Shown: positions 8,170 through 17,035, counted from the stretch's first letter. The stretch is DNA of 64,000 bases from Desulfuromonadales bacterium (GCA_014860225.1 JACZKE010000035.1:62001-126000), one strand, 5' to 3'. The notes: generated from the sequence alone by a model not told the origin. Program-made: numbers and translations.

Positions 8170-9777
8170 GTGACAGATGTCCTGCTGCTCCAACCTCCGG
8201 CGCTGAAGCCCGCCGAGCCGCCACTCGCTCTGGCGATTCTGCTGGCACATCTGCAAGCCCAAGGGTTAACCGCCACTGCGATTGACGCCAACCTGGATGC
8301 CTACCTTTACTTGTTTGATGGCGAGCGGCTGGCAGTTCGGGCCGGAGCCGCGACCGAGACCATGCTGCACCGGGCCCTGCGTCACCGCGCATCCTCGCTG
8401 TCGTTACTGCGCTCGGCATCGGCAACGCAAAACTTCGCGCGCTACAACACGGCCGTGCGTTACCTCAACCGGCTGTTGGCGTTGTGGAACAGCACCGACG
8501 GCGATGAACGCCTGACCCTCGGCGACTACCAGCATGGAGGTCTGTCCCCTTTTAACCCCGAGGACCTTGAGCAACTCGCCAACGGGGCAGCGGCAACCCT
8601 GTTCGCAGCCTATTTCCGTGAGGAGCTGCTGCCGCAGGTTGTTGCGGCGCGGCCGCGCATCATCGCCATCTCGATTAATTTTCTTCACCAGGCCCTGCCG
8701 GCCTTTGAGCTGGCCGGGCTGCTGCGCCGCGCCATGCCTGACGCGCTGCTGGTCGCAGGTGGCGGCTTGATCACGTCGTGGCAAGAGCCACTGCGGCGTC
8801 TCGACCTGCGCTTGTCGCCTTTCGATCGACTGATCTTCGGCCCCGGCGAAACAGCACTGACCGCCCTGGCCAAAGGCGAGGTGGATGACAGCTACACTCT
8901 GGCCGAAGCTTCGATCATCAGCTTTGTTCCCGACTTCTCTTTTGCCCGGCTCACAGATTATTTTTCACCGCAGCCGGTGCTGCCTCTGAGCTCCTCGCGT
9001 GGTTGCTACTGGCAACGCTGCCTCTTCTGTCCGGAGGCGGCTGCGCCGGTCCATGCCTACACCGCCACGCGTCCCGCCGAACTGCCGCAGCTGATGCGCC
9101 GGTTGGCCGATAGCTACGGCGTTCGCCACATCCAGCTGACCGACAACGCCGTTCCGGTGAATATGCTCAAAGTTCTGGCCAATCACGCCGATGGATTGAC
9201 AGATCTCAACTGGTTCGGTTTTGTGCGTTTCGAGCCCGTATTGGAGGATGCCGCCTTCGTTGCCCGTCTGGCACACAGCGGTTGCCGCATGCTGCAGTTG
9301 GGATTGGAGAGTGGTTCGCAGAGCGTGCTCGACCGACTCGGCAAAGGGGTGCAGCTCGCATCAGTCGCCCGCATTCTGGCCAACCTGGCTGCCGCCGGCA
9401 TCGCCAGCTTTGTTTACATCATGCTTGGTACCCCCGGTGAAACCGAGGCCGATGCCGAGCAGACCCTGGCTTTTCTCGAACAGCATGCGGCTGAAATCAG
9501 TTTCCTCAATCTGGCTATTATGAACCTGCCGCGCGCCTCGGGGCTGCTCGACAACCCCCAGCAGTATGGAATTGCTGCGGCGGAGCCAATTGCAGCCAAC
9601 AGCCCTCTTGGCCTTTATCAGAAGTTTCACCCCGTCAATGACTGGAACCGTGCCGCCGCTCGCCGCTTTCTCGAACAGCGGCTGCTTGGCTCAGCAGCGA
9701 TCCGTGCGATTGTCAATCGCACCCCGCCGCTGTTCACCTCCAATCATGCCGTTTTCTTCAGCGGTTCATGTCGTTGA
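8170..9777 (+). CDS. Radical SAM protein with N-terminal B12-binding-like domain
   Basis: A 535-residue protein. The N-terminal half resembles the cobalamin-binding domain of B12-radical SAM enzymes: MTDVLLLQPPALKPAEPPLALAIL-type start, then a Rossmann-like IIAISINF and LLVAGGGLITSW near 165-200. The radical SAM core follows, with the cluster motif GCYWQRCLFC near residue 280, which is CX4CX2C instead of the usual CX3CX2C. ESGSQSVLDRLGKG near 380 is typical of the Elp3-like core. The substrate is unknown. It begins with GTG without a clear ribosome-binding site. Its 3' end overlaps the convergent RluA-type gene by 12 bases. Confidence 0.8.
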   Translation: MTDVLLLQPPALKPAEPPLALAILLAHLQAQGLTATAIDANLDAYLYLFDGERLAVRAGAATETMLHRALRHRASSLSLLRSASATQNFARYNTAVRYLNRLLALWNSTDGDERLTLGDYQHGGLSPFNPEDLEQLANGAAATLFAAYFREELLPQVVAARPRIIAISINFLHQALPAFELAGLLRRAMPDALLVAGGGLITSWQEPLRRLDLRLSPFDRLIFGPGETALTALAKGEVDDSYTLAEASIISFVPDFSFARLTDYFSPQPVLPLSSSRGCYWQRCLFCPEAAAPVHAYTATRPAELPQLMRRLADSYGVRHIQLTDNAVPVNMLKVLANHADGLTDLNWFGFVRFEPVLEDAAFVARLAHSGCRMLQLGLESGSQSVLDRLGKGVQLASVARILANLAAAGIASFVYIMLGTPGETEADAEQTLAFLEQHAAEISFLNLAIMNLPRASGLLDNPQQYGIAAAEPIAANSPLGLYQKFHPVNDWNRAAARRFLEQRLLGSAAIRAIVNRTPPLFTSNHAVFFSGSCR

Positions 9778-10716
9778 TTCAGCCGCTTCAGTCACCTTGT
9801 TGATGAACAGCATCATGTCAGCGGCCAGCGGCGCGCTCAGGGTGCAGAGAGTTTGCCGTACGGGATGGAAAAACTGCAAGCTATGACTGTGCAGGGCCTG
9901 CCGTCTCAGGTCCGTTTGAATGGGGGGACTGTGCAGCCAGTCAAGATAGTCGGCATCATTCATGCTGTAGAGGGCATCGCCGGCAATGGGATGACCCATG
10001 GCCGCCAGATGCACGCGCAGCTGGTGGGTCCGGCCGGTCTCCGGGGTTAACTCAAGCAAGGTTAAATCAGCGGTGAGCTCGCGGACGGTTTTGTAGTGGG
10101 TAACAGCTGTTTTTCCCCCGGTACTGTCGATGCCGAAACGAGGCACACGGGCATCTTTAACCGGGCCAATCGGCATATTGATAATACCGTTTGCCTGACT
10201 TGGGCGACCTGTGACCACCGCCAGATAGTTCTTGACCACCGAACCCCCGGCAAACTGGTTCATCAACTGGCTAAGGACCTCCTTGTCTCGCGCCAGCAGC
10301 ACCAGGCCGGAGGTGTCTGCGTCCAGGCGGTTGACCAGATTGGCCTCCGGGTAAGCAGGCTGGCGGACATGGCGAAGATGGTAAATAAGGTTGGCATTAA
10401 CGAATTTGCCGCGGCTGTGAACCCGCAGCCCAGCAGGCTTGTTGATACCGATCAGCCATGCATCTTCGTAAACAATGCTGTAGTCGAGGTTGACGGCAGG
10501 CGCTTCGAAATCGGGCAAATAACAACAGATGCTGTCGCCCCTGGCAACAGCCGTTGTCATATCGCAACGGACACCATTGCAAGAGATACGACCTTCCTGC
10601 AGTAACTGGCCCCAGGCCGTTTCCGGCAGATACGTAAAGCGGGCCGCCAAATACGCGGCAACACTCATCCCTCTACATGATGCAGGCACTTTCGAAGAAA
10701 CATTCATGACGGTCAT
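9766..10716 (-). CDS. RluA-family 23S rRNA/tRNA pseudouridine synthase
   Basis: Isomerises uridine to pseudouridine in structured RNA. An S4-like RNA-binding domain occupies roughly residues 15-75 (GQLLQEGRISCNGVRC). The catalytic domain has NRLDADTSGLVLLA near residue 130, containing the catalytic aspartate, and ETGRTHQLRVHLAAMGHPIAGDALY near 225-250. The exact RNA target (RluA, RluC or RluD type) cannot be told from sequence alone. I took the ATG at 10716; a TTG at 10731 and an ATG at 10707 are alternatives. Confidence 0.9.
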   Translation of the reverse strand: MTVMNVSSKVPASCRGMSVAAYLAARFTYLPETAWGQLLQEGRISCNGVRCDMTTAVARGDSICCYLPDFEAPAVNLDYSIVYEDAWLIGINKPAGLRVHSRGKFVNANLIYHLRHVRQPAYPEANLVNRLDADTSGLVLLARDKEVLSQLMNQFAGGSVVKNYLAVVTGRPSQANGIINMPIGPVKDARVPRFGIDSTGGKTAVTHYKTVRELTADLTLLELTPETGRTHQLRVHLAAMGHPIAGDALYSMNDADYLDWLHSPPIQTDLRRQALHSHSLQFFHPVRQTLCTLSAPLAADMMLFINKVTEAAESTT

Positions 10717-10911
10717 TGTACCGCAAACCAAGGATTCGTACGCATGATTTCGTCAGGGTTCGAGGGGCAGGCCTGGCATCGGAGCATCCCCTCGTGTGTT
10801 ACAAATTCCTTCAATGCCAACTGAAAAAACACCAAAATTCTAAACGTGCTAAGATGAAGAGCATTTTGTATTCAGATCAGCGTTCTTACAATGGCAGAGA
10901 AGGGAAATATT

Positions 10912-11016
10912 ATGGGCAAAGGCATGGACAGTAAGAAGGCCGAGAAAAAATCACCGGCTAAAAGCATGAAAGAAAAAAAGGCCGAGAAAAAGACCAAAAA
11001 GGCAGAGAAGAAATAG
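10912..11016 (+). CDS. 34-residue lysine-rich mini-protein (missed by the ORF track)
   Basis: ATG at 10912 is preceded by GAAGGGA at an ideal distance, and the frame encodes 34 residues beginning MGKGMDSKKAEKK and ending KKTKKAEKK. About half of the residues are lysine, with alanine and glutamate as the main others. Such MGKGMDxKK small proteins occur, as far as I recall, as unannotated conserved ORFs in several proteobacteria; that memory should be checked. Codons alternate AAG/AAA and GCC/GAG normally. A strong 13-bp hairpin follows the stop by 47 bases, so it looks like a free-standing gene. Possibly nucleic-acid or ribosome binding, by composition only. Confidence 0.65.
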   Translation: MGKGMDSKKAEKKSPAKSMKEKKAEKKTKKAEKK

Positions 11017-11063
11017 TCAAGCGGAGCGTTTTTCCGACCGGTTGACGACATGAAACCAGTGTG

Positions 11064-11093
11064 ACGGCTTGAAATCGCATGATTTCAAGCCGT
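11064..11093 (+). terminator. Hairpin after the lysine-rich mini-protein
   Basis: ACGGCTTGAAATC-GCAT-GATTTCAAGCCGT, a perfect 13-bp stem with four-base loop followed by TGTTT. The tail is a weak T-run, so it may terminate inefficiently and allow read-through into the RIO kinase gene 77 bases on. Confidence 0.7.
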
Positions 11094-11170
11094 TGTTTAT
11101 ATCGATTGCACAGTCGGATCCTGGCGTCCAGAGATTCCCCTGCGCAGCAAAACCGAATAGAAGAGTCCCT

Positions 11171-12016
11171 ATGAAAATCCCCAAAAGGCTGGAATCCCTG
11201 CTCCAGGATGGCCTGATCGACGAGGTTCTTGGCCAGCTGATGAGCGGTAAAGAGTCAGATGTTTACCTGGTTAGCTGTCATGGCGAAACCCGCTGCGCTA
11301 AAGTTTACAAAGAGATCCAACATCGCAGTTTCCACAAGCAGACGCAGTACACGGAAGGGCGCAAGGTGCGCAACAGCCGCCGCTCACGCGCCATGGAGAA
11401 ACACTCCAGGTTCGGACGCAAGGAGCAGGAGGATGTCTGGCAGAATGCCGAAGGTGATGCCCTCCGTTCTCTGGCCGCTGCCGGGGTGCGTGTGCCCAAG
11501 GCCCATGGCTTTTCAGAAGGAGTCCTGCTCATGGAACTGGTGGTTGATGCTGACGGCGCTGTCGCCCCGCGACTCAATGACCTGTGTCTGTCTGAAACGC
11601 TGGCCCGCACGTATCATCGCCTGTTGATCGACCAGGTCGTGCTCATGTTGTGTGCCGGGCTCATTCACGGCGACCTCTCCGAATTCAATGTGCTGCTCGC
11701 CGGCGACGGGCCGGTGATCATTGATCTTCCCCAGGTTATCGACGCGGCCGGCAACAACAATGCCAAGCGGTTCTTCACGCGGGATGTCGACAACCTCGCC
11801 GCCTATTTCGGTCAGTTCGCTCCTGAACTCCTCGCGACCGACTTTGCCGCAGAGATCTGGCATCTTTACGAAAATGGCGACTTGCAGCCGGGAACGCCGT
11901 TGACCGGCCAGTTTGCGCGCATCGAGAAAGCGGCCGACGACGACCTTGTCATGCGCGAGATCGAGGATGCACGCGCGGAGGCCTTGGCCAGATTCGCGCC
12001 ATCGGGGGCGCTGTAG
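11171..12016 (+). CDS. RIO1-family serine protein kinase
   Basis: A 281-residue RIO kinase. Visible motifs: the ATP loop GKESDVYLV near residue 25, the lysine in CAKVYKE near 40, the catalytic HGDLSEFNVLL near 164, and the metal-binding IDLPQ near 181. Between them is a basic stretch (EGRKVRNSRRSRAMEK) typical of the bacterial PA4780-like branch. Its targets in bacteria are unknown. The open frame extends 34 codons further upstream through the preceding hairpin, but that part does not look coding and the ATG at 11171 begins the conserved KIPKRLESLL segment. Confidence 0.9.
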   Translation: MKIPKRLESLLQDGLIDEVLGQLMSGKESDVYLVSCHGETRCAKVYKEIQHRSFHKQTQYTEGRKVRNSRRSRAMEKHSRFGRKEQEDVWQNAEGDALRSLAAAGVRVPKAHGFSEGVLLMELVVDADGAVAPRLNDLCLSETLARTYHRLLIDQVVLMLCAGLIHGDLSEFNVLLAGDGPVIIDLPQVIDAAGNNNAKRFFTRDVDNLAAYFGQFAPELLATDFAAEIWHLYENGDLQPGTPLTGQFARIEKAADDDLVMREIEDARAEALARFAPSGAL

Positions 12017-12109
12017 GGACACCAGTGTCCATCTGCAAACCCCGGGTGGACACAATGCCGTTTTCAATTTGGAAACGTTTCTTTCCCACGATCTCTGCGT
12101 CAATCAGAA

Positions 12110-13654
12110 TCAGCGCGCAACCTCCGCCCCGGCAATCCTGACTTGCAACGTCTTGAACTGCACAGGCGTCAGTTTCCCTGTCAGACCGAGATCAAAAAGC
12201 TGCTGACTTCCGGAAACGACTGTACCCCGCACGTTGCGCTGCAGCTTCTGCACCTGGCCTGATTCATTTTGGAATTGCATGATCAGCACAATCCCGCTGA
12301 TATGTCTCGGAGTCGGATTACTGACCTGTGCGACAATTCTGCCCTGGGCATCCTGCCCCGCTCTTACACTGACATATTTACCGGGATTATCCTGCAGATC
12401 GAGATCCACCAGTGCACCGTATGCCTGCTGACCCAGTTCGCCCTGGTTGCCAGCAACCTTGGCATAATAAGCCTTGGCATCATTCAAGCGCCCGGCCTTT
12501 TGGGCCAGATTGCCGAGCGAGTTGTAGGCATCGGCCGTGGGCAGCAGCGCGACGCTGCGCTCCAGGTCAGATTGTGCCTGCGCGGCAAGGTTCAGCTGCT
12601 CCTTCACCTTGCCGCGCTGAAGATAGTAGTAAAAGAAGTCCGGATTCAGGCTGGTTGCTTTGTCATACTGAGCTACTGCCGCTTTCAGCTGCCGGTTTTT
12701 TTGTTCCACGTCGCCCATCAGAGCGTAAAAGTGCGCCTCTTTTGGTTCCAGCGCGATGGCTTGTTGTGCCAGACGACCTGCTGATGCAAAATCATCTTTT
12801 GCGAGTGCCTTGTGACCTTCGTCATAGGCTTCGTAAGCCGGTATCGTGCGGGTCAGGTGGGCGATCCTGGCGCGATAACGTTCGACTCCCAGTTCGCCGC
12901 CCCTGGGCAATGTTGCCAACAGCGCGATGTTGTTCTGCAGGCGTTCCTGAGACGGTGGATGGCTGGCAAACAGACCCGTAATCCAGTCTTGCCGCTTGTT
13001 TTCAGAGAGCTTGAGAAAGGTGCGTTGCAAATTGACGGCGCCCTGCGGATCGTAACCGGCACGCACCATGTACTGCATACCGTAAAGGTCCGACTCACGC
13101 TCGGCATCGCGTCCGTACTTCTGGGTGATCAGCTGCGCGCCAAGCCCCGCACCCATTTGTGCCAGGTTCGCATATCCCGTTCCCTGAGTGGCAACTGCAG
13201 CGCCCATGACACCCGCTTGCAGCAGCATCCCCTGCGACAGACTATGGGCACTATGCCTGGCGGCTGCATGCACAATTTCGTGGCTGAGCACGGCTGCCAG
13301 TTCGGCTTCGCTCTGCAATTCCGTCAACAAGCCACGGTTGATGGAAATTTTACCGCCGGGCAGCGCCCAGGCGTTAGGCACGGAACTGTTGATGACTTTG
13401 AACTCATAAGGAAGCTGGCGATCACTCACCGCTGCCAGCTTCTGCCCCACCTGGCTGACATATGCGGACAGCTCCTGATCCACCATGTAATCACCACCCT
13501 GAGACTGGCGTGCGGGTGCATACTGCTGTGCGCCAATGGCAATCTCCTGCTGTTCGCTGACCAGGCTTAGCTCGTTCCTGCCGGTAACCGGATTAACCGC
13601 GCATCCGGCGAGCAGAGCAAACATTATCCAGAGCAACAGTTGTCTCTTTATCAT
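12110..13654 (-). CDS. M48-family metalloprotease lipoprotein with TPR repeats
   Basis: A 514-residue predicted periplasmic/outer-membrane protease resembling BepA/YfgC-type proteins. The signal peptide ends in lipobox LLAGC (about residue 18). The zinc motif HEIVHAAARHSA lies near 128 and the third ligand region RDAERESDLYG near 185. From about residue 260 to 430 there are TPR-like helices (EGHKALAKDDFASAGRLAQQAIALEP and so on), then a beta-rich C-terminal part. BepA-like proteins monitor outer-membrane protein assembly; this role is inferred. Start moved to the ATG at 13654, which has AAAGGA upstream, instead of the longer frame. Confidence 0.88.
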   Translation of the reverse strand: MIKRQLLLWIMFALLAGCAVNPVTGRNELSLVSEQQEIAIGAQQYAPARQSQGGDYMVDQELSAYVSQVGQKLAAVSDRQLPYEFKVINSSVPNAWALPGGKISINRGLLTELQSEAELAAVLSHEIVHAAARHSAHSLSQGMLLQAGVMGAAVATQGTGYANLAQMGAGLGAQLITQKYGRDAERESDLYGMQYMVRAGYDPQGAVNLQRTFLKLSENKRQDWITGLFASHPPSQERLQNNIALLATLPRGGELGVERYRARIAHLTRTIPAYEAYDEGHKALAKDDFASAGRLAQQAIALEPKEAHFYALMGDVEQKNRQLKAAVAQYDKATSLNPDFFYYYLQRGKVKEQLNLAAQAQSDLERSVALLPTADAYNSLGNLAQKAGRLNDAKAYYAKVAGNQGELGQQAYGALVDLDLQDNPGKYVSVRAGQDAQGRIVAQVSNPTPRHISGIVLIMQFQNESGQVQKLQRNVRGTVVSGSQQLFDLGLTGKLTPVQFKTLQVRIAGAEVAR

Positions 13655-13800
13655 TGCGTATCCTTTTCGTTCTGCGTCATATCTCATAGCAAGGCTGCCA
13701 AGGAGTGCGTCTTCAAGCGTTGTCTGATGTCCATGTTTATTGTGTGCTTACCATCGTAATCAACTCATATCACAAAGTAAATATACATAGGACTCGAATC

Positions 13801-13840
13801 AAGGCGTAGGAGACACTTCCGGCAGTGTTTCCAAAGCCTT
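13801..13840. repeat. Two-tier stem-loop
   Basis: AAGGC and GCCTT form an outer stem around a nearly perfect inner stem GGAGACACT/CAGTGTTTCC, with three unpaired bases on each side between the tiers. There is no T-run. It resembles a REP-type sequence but I see no second copy in the window. Confidence 0.45.
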
Positions 13841-13954
13841 GGAGTGCTGCACCCATGATCATGCAGAAGCTCTATCCGTCAAGAGCAGCGCCAGGGCAGC
13901 CTGGCCGGGCACATGGAGAGGGCCCGTTCGGAAACCCCTGATGGTACGAACACA

Positions 13955-13993
13955 GTTTTCAATCCGGGGAGAAACTATTGCGGATTGAAAAAC
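13955..13993. repeat. Short member of the GTTTTC...GAAAAC inverted-repeat family
   Basis: GTTTTCAATCCG is mirrored by CGGATTGAAAAAC around a 14-base loop. The preceding bases (GAACACAGTTTTC) match the flank of repeat copy A. For the minus strand it lies directly after the MFS stop codon, where it could act as an RNA 3' hairpin. Confidence 0.55.
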
Positions 13994-13996
13994 TGG

Positions 13997-15133
13997 TTAC
14001 TGAGCGGGATGCGGAATGCGTTGTACAGCCAGCAGGGAAACCAGGCTGAGAAAAGCGCCGGCGACAAAAGGGATACGGTAATCGATCATCCAGAGCGCTC
14101 CGCCGATGGCCGGCATGACCACGGCAGCGATATGATTGATGGTGAAACCGACCGCCATGCTCGGAGCGATATCCTTGGGATCGGCGACCTTCTGGAAATA
14201 GGTGCGGATGGCGATAGAGAAGTTAAACAGAATGTGATCGAGAACGTACATCGTGATAACTACCAGCTTCGAGTCGCTGAAGGCATAAATCAAAAAGATG
14301 GCGATCAGGCCACCATACTCAAGGGACAGTACACGGCGCTCACCGAAACGGACAATGGCCCGGCCGATGACAGGACTCAGCACGAAGTTGATGGCATTAT
14401 TGGCAACAAACAGCAGGGTGATCTCGGTCACGGTACAGCGGAACACCTTGACCAGAAGATACACCGAAAAAGCGATGAAGATCTGGCGCCGGGCACCGGC
14501 CATGAAGGTGAGAAAGTAATACAGGGAATATTTGCGCCGGAAGATCATATTGCGGTGCTGCAGTGCAACGTCTTTGTGGGTGGGATCCTGCAACAGCCCC
14601 CAGAGACCGGCCGCGACAATCAGAATGCCAACCGATAAAAACATGACCCGATAACTGAAGGCCAGGCTCATCAGGAAAAGCATAAGACCGACGACGATAC
14701 TGGTAGCCGCAGCCAGACTGCGCAGACGGCCGAAGATCAAGGGAGAGGTCGCGGTGTTGAAATACTGCAGGGTCAGGGACTGGTTGGTCGTCTCGAAATA
14801 GTGAAAGCCGAAACTCATGATCAGGGTGGTGATCACCAGGCCCGTAAAACTGGGGAATAGACCTGTCAGGCCGGTGCCCAAGCCGAGAAAGACGATGGAG
14901 ATGGCTGAGAGTCGGTGTTCCCTGATCACCAGCATGACGAAAACTGCCAGCAGCGCCAGAAATCCAGGTATCTCACGCACCGAGCCGATGATCCCGATCT
15001 GCAGACCGTCGAGGCCGGCAACCTCCACGGCGAAGTTGTTGAACAGGATCATCCAGCACTGCAGCCCCACGACCGAAGCAGCGGTCTGAACAATCAGAAA
15101 ACGCAGCATGGGCCGCTGCTCGTTTGTCACCAT
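13997..15133 (-). CDS. Major facilitator superfamily transporter
   Basis: A 378-residue inner-membrane protein with about 11-12 hydrophobic segments and short basic loops such as REHRLS and RFGERRVLS, the latter matching the MFS motif between helices 8 and 9. No substrate-specific motif is recognised. It is transcribed away from the histidine kinase gene at 15274, with a 140-base divergent promoter region between them. Confidence 0.75.
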   Translation of the reverse strand: MVTNEQRPMLRFLIVQTAASVVGLQCWMILFNNFAVEVAGLDGLQIGIIGSVREIPGFLALLAVFVMLVIREHRLSAISIVFLGLGTGLTGLFPSFTGLVITTLIMSFGFHYFETTNQSLTLQYFNTATSPLIFGRLRSLAAATSIVVGLMLFLMSLAFSYRVMFLSVGILIVAAGLWGLLQDPTHKDVALQHRNMIFRRKYSLYYFLTFMAGARRQIFIAFSVYLLVKVFRCTVTEITLLFVANNAINFVLSPVIGRAIVRFGERRVLSLEYGGLIAIFLIYAFSDSKLVVITMYVLDHILFNFSIAIRTYFQKVADPKDIAPSMAVGFTINHIAAVVMPAIGGALWMIDYRIPFVAGAFLSLVSLLAVQRIPHPAQ

Positions 15134-15273
15134 TTTCGAGGCCCTTTTGAATTGGCGCGGGAGATTTCCATCGGCAGACAGTCTGTAACAGTTCCCGGCA
15201 AAAGATAAAGGAAAACTTTCTGCCCGGCAGAATTATCGTTCCGGAGACAACACCAATTCCAAGAGGAGTCAAG

Positions 15274-16221
15274 TTGTCAAAGGATGTCATATACTTAAAA
15301 CAAAAACCGATACGGCGTGTCACGACAGACAGTCACATCTACCTCAGCGGGCTGCCCGGCCATGCTTGTCAGTCGGCCCGGGTCGCCAGATTCAGGAATG
15401 TTTCTTGCTTTATTATATCTTCGGAGGGCCTGCTGCCTTTTAAAAAGAGGTCATCGTTGAGAAAACAAAAAGAGACTATTGTTCGTCAGGAAGAAGAGGT
15501 TCCCGCGGAGGACGTCTCCGACTCTCAGCGACGGCTCGAACAGCTTCGGGAAGACGTTGACTTCCTGTTTCATGAAATCCGTACCCCGCTGACGGCAGTG
15601 ATCAACTATGCGGATTTCCTGATGACTCATGATCTTCCTGCCGCCGAAAGGAACCCTTTGCTCGACATTATCCGAAGAGAAGGTTTGCGTATAGACGACC
15701 TGCTGAACGATTTTTCCCGGATCGGCAATAGCGAGGTCGGCAACTGGCTGACGGAGGTTGTTCTTACCGCGATCGTGATAGATGATCTTCTACAGGATGC
15801 CGCAGAACGTTTAGCGAATGCTTCGCCCCGGCACTTGATCCGGGTCGAGATCCCATCGGCGTTACCAATGGTCCAGGGAGACCGGCAAAAAATCGACCTG
15901 GTGCTGCGCAATCTGCTGGCCAACGCGATCAAGTATTCACCCGATGGTGGTACGATCATCATTTCGGCAATGGACGGTCCGGAAGAAATAATTATCAGCG
16001 TGAGCGACCAGGGAATAGGCATCCCCGAAGAGTGCATTCAAAGCATCTTCAACCGGAAGTTCCGGGTCGAGCAGCACCCCCAAAGCCAAAAACGGCGTGG
16101 ATCCGGTCTCGGCTTGACGATGGTGGAGCGCATCATTGCGCATCACGGGGGACAGATCCGGGTTGAAAGCGAACCTGGCAAGGGGAGTGCCTTCTTTTTC
16201 TCACTACCCAAGATCAAATAG
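15274..16221 (+). CDS. Sensor histidine kinase without transmembrane or sensor domain
   Basis: The C-terminal 220 residues form a kinase core. The HisKA box is FLFHEIRTPLTAVINYADFL, with the phosphoacceptor histidine near residue 98. The N box is NLLANAIKYSPDGG, G1 is DQGIGIPEE, and GSGLGLTMVERII forms the later G box. The N-terminal part has no recognised sensor and no membrane segment, so the kinase is probably cytoplasmic. Two TTG starts compete: 15274, with AGAGGAG upstream, and 15457, with AAGAGG upstream; the shorter version (254 residues) still holds the whole kinase core. No cognate regulator is adjacent. Confidence 0.85.
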   Translation: MSKDVIYLKQKPIRRVTTDSHIYLSGLPGHACQSARVARFRNVSCFIISSEGLLPFKKRSSLRKQKETIVRQEEEVPAEDVSDSQRRLEQLREDVDFLFHEIRTPLTAVINYADFLMTHDLPAAERNPLLDIIRREGLRIDDLLNDFSRIGNSEVGNWLTEVVLTAIVIDDLLQDAAERLANASPRHLIRVEIPSALPMVQGDRQKIDLVLRNLLANAIKYSPDGGTIIISAMDGPEEIIISVSDQGIGIPEECIQSIFNRKFRVEQHPQSQKRRGSGLGLTMVERIIAHHGGQIRVESEPGKGSAFFFSLPKIK

Positions 16222-16520
16222 TGTAGCCTCACACCCTGCCCATTCAACAATTTTCGTCACCCGCCCTCCGCCATTTAGCGCCCATAAAAAATTCAGGACA
16301 ACAAAAGCACAGTTTTCGATCCAAAAACCCGTACTGAACGTATCCTGTATTAGTAAACCATAGGACATCTGTGACCGGGTGGAAATCTTGATTCCCCCTG
16401 ACTCTACTCATCGAAAACGTCACCCTTATATCTATTTGCCAAGTCAATTGTGCCTGCTAAGCTTGACGAAAGTCTGTCACATGATTTTCAACACCCAAAC
16501 GCAAAGAAGGAGGCATAAAC
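16222..16520. other. Intergenic region upstream of the Ni-SOD-like gene
   Basis: 299 bases without a gene. It contains a remnant of the dispersed repeat family (16294-16328, GACAACAAAAGCACAGTTTT) and ends in a strong AGGAGG ribosome-binding site. I see no clear metal-regulator operator in it. Confidence 0.5.
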
Positions 16521-16979
16521 ATGTTGCGAATCACCAAGGTGTTCCTGATCGGATCTGCTTTTATGCTGGTTATGGTGAACCTGGCTGTGGCGCATTGCGA
16601 GATACCCTGCGGAATTTACGGGGACGAAATGCGTATCCAGATGATCCTGGAAAACATCACAACTATCGAGAAATCAATGCAGCAGATCACATCGATCGAA
16701 CAGGAAAAGCCGCTCAATTCGAACCAGCTGGTGAGGTGGGTGGTGAACAAGGAAAAACATGCGGATGATCTGCAAGAGATCGTCAGCCAGTATTTCCTGA
16801 CCCAGCGGATCATGCCAGAGGCCGAAAATTACCAGGCATTGCTGTCAAACCTGCATGAAATGCTGGTTATCAGTATGAAGTGCAAGCAGACCACTGACGT
16901 GACGAATGTCAGTAAACTCAGGGCATTGGTCATCGAATTCGAAAAACTTTATTTCGGCAAGCCTCATGACCACAAGTAG
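16521..16979 (+). CDS. sodN: Nickel superoxide dismutase-like protein with Sec signal peptide
   Basis: A 152-residue protein. The first 24 residues are a classic signal peptide ending LAVA. Cleavage there would leave HCEIPCGIYGDEMR as the new N-terminus, matching the Ni-SOD hook (HCxxPCGxY), in which His1, Cys2 and Cys6 with the N-terminal amine bind nickel. The following helical region (ENITTIEKSMQQI and so on) and mature length of 128 fit the four-helix Ni-SOD fold (about 117 residues). Streptomyces Ni-SOD is cytoplasmic and needs the SodX protease to expose His1; here signal peptidase would do it outside the inner membrane. The tail ends HDHK. A strong AAGGAGG lies eight bases before the ATG. 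Confidence 0.88.
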   Translation: MLRITKVFLIGSAFMLVMVNLAVAHCEIPCGIYGDEMRIQMILENITTIEKSMQQITSIEQEKPLNSNQLVRWVVNKEKHADDLQEIVSQYFLTQRIMPEAENYQALLSNLHEMLVISMKCKQTTDVTNVSKLRALVIEFEKLYFGKPHDHK

Positions 16980-16995
16980 AAAGGGTCAGCCTTTG

Positions 16996-17035
16996 GAACA
17001 GGGTGGACAGGCGTAAAAGCTGTCCCCTTGTTCCT
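16996..17035 (+). terminator. Imperfect hairpin after the Ni-SOD-like gene
   Basis: GGAACAGGGTGGACAG pairs imperfectly with CTGTCCCCTTGTTCC 17 bases after the stop. No long T-run follows, so it may be a transcript-end stabiliser instead of a strong terminator. Confidence 0.5.

Larger units (their letters stand above)
13655..13996. other. Intergenic region with two inverted-repeat structures
   Basis: 342 bases between two minus-strand genes with no credible gene. It holds the promoter side of the M48 gene, a 40-base stem-loop at 13801-13840 and a repeat-family hairpin at 13955-13993. The rest shows no recognisable signal. Confidence 0.6.

Noticed and set aside
10716-10934. 72-residue ORF overlapping the lysine-rich gene
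   Set aside because: Different frame, no ribosome-binding site, product not protein-like; the 34-residue frame has better signals.
12812-13570. 252-residue plus-strand ORF opposite the M48 gene
   Set aside because: Shadow of the protease-coding strand.
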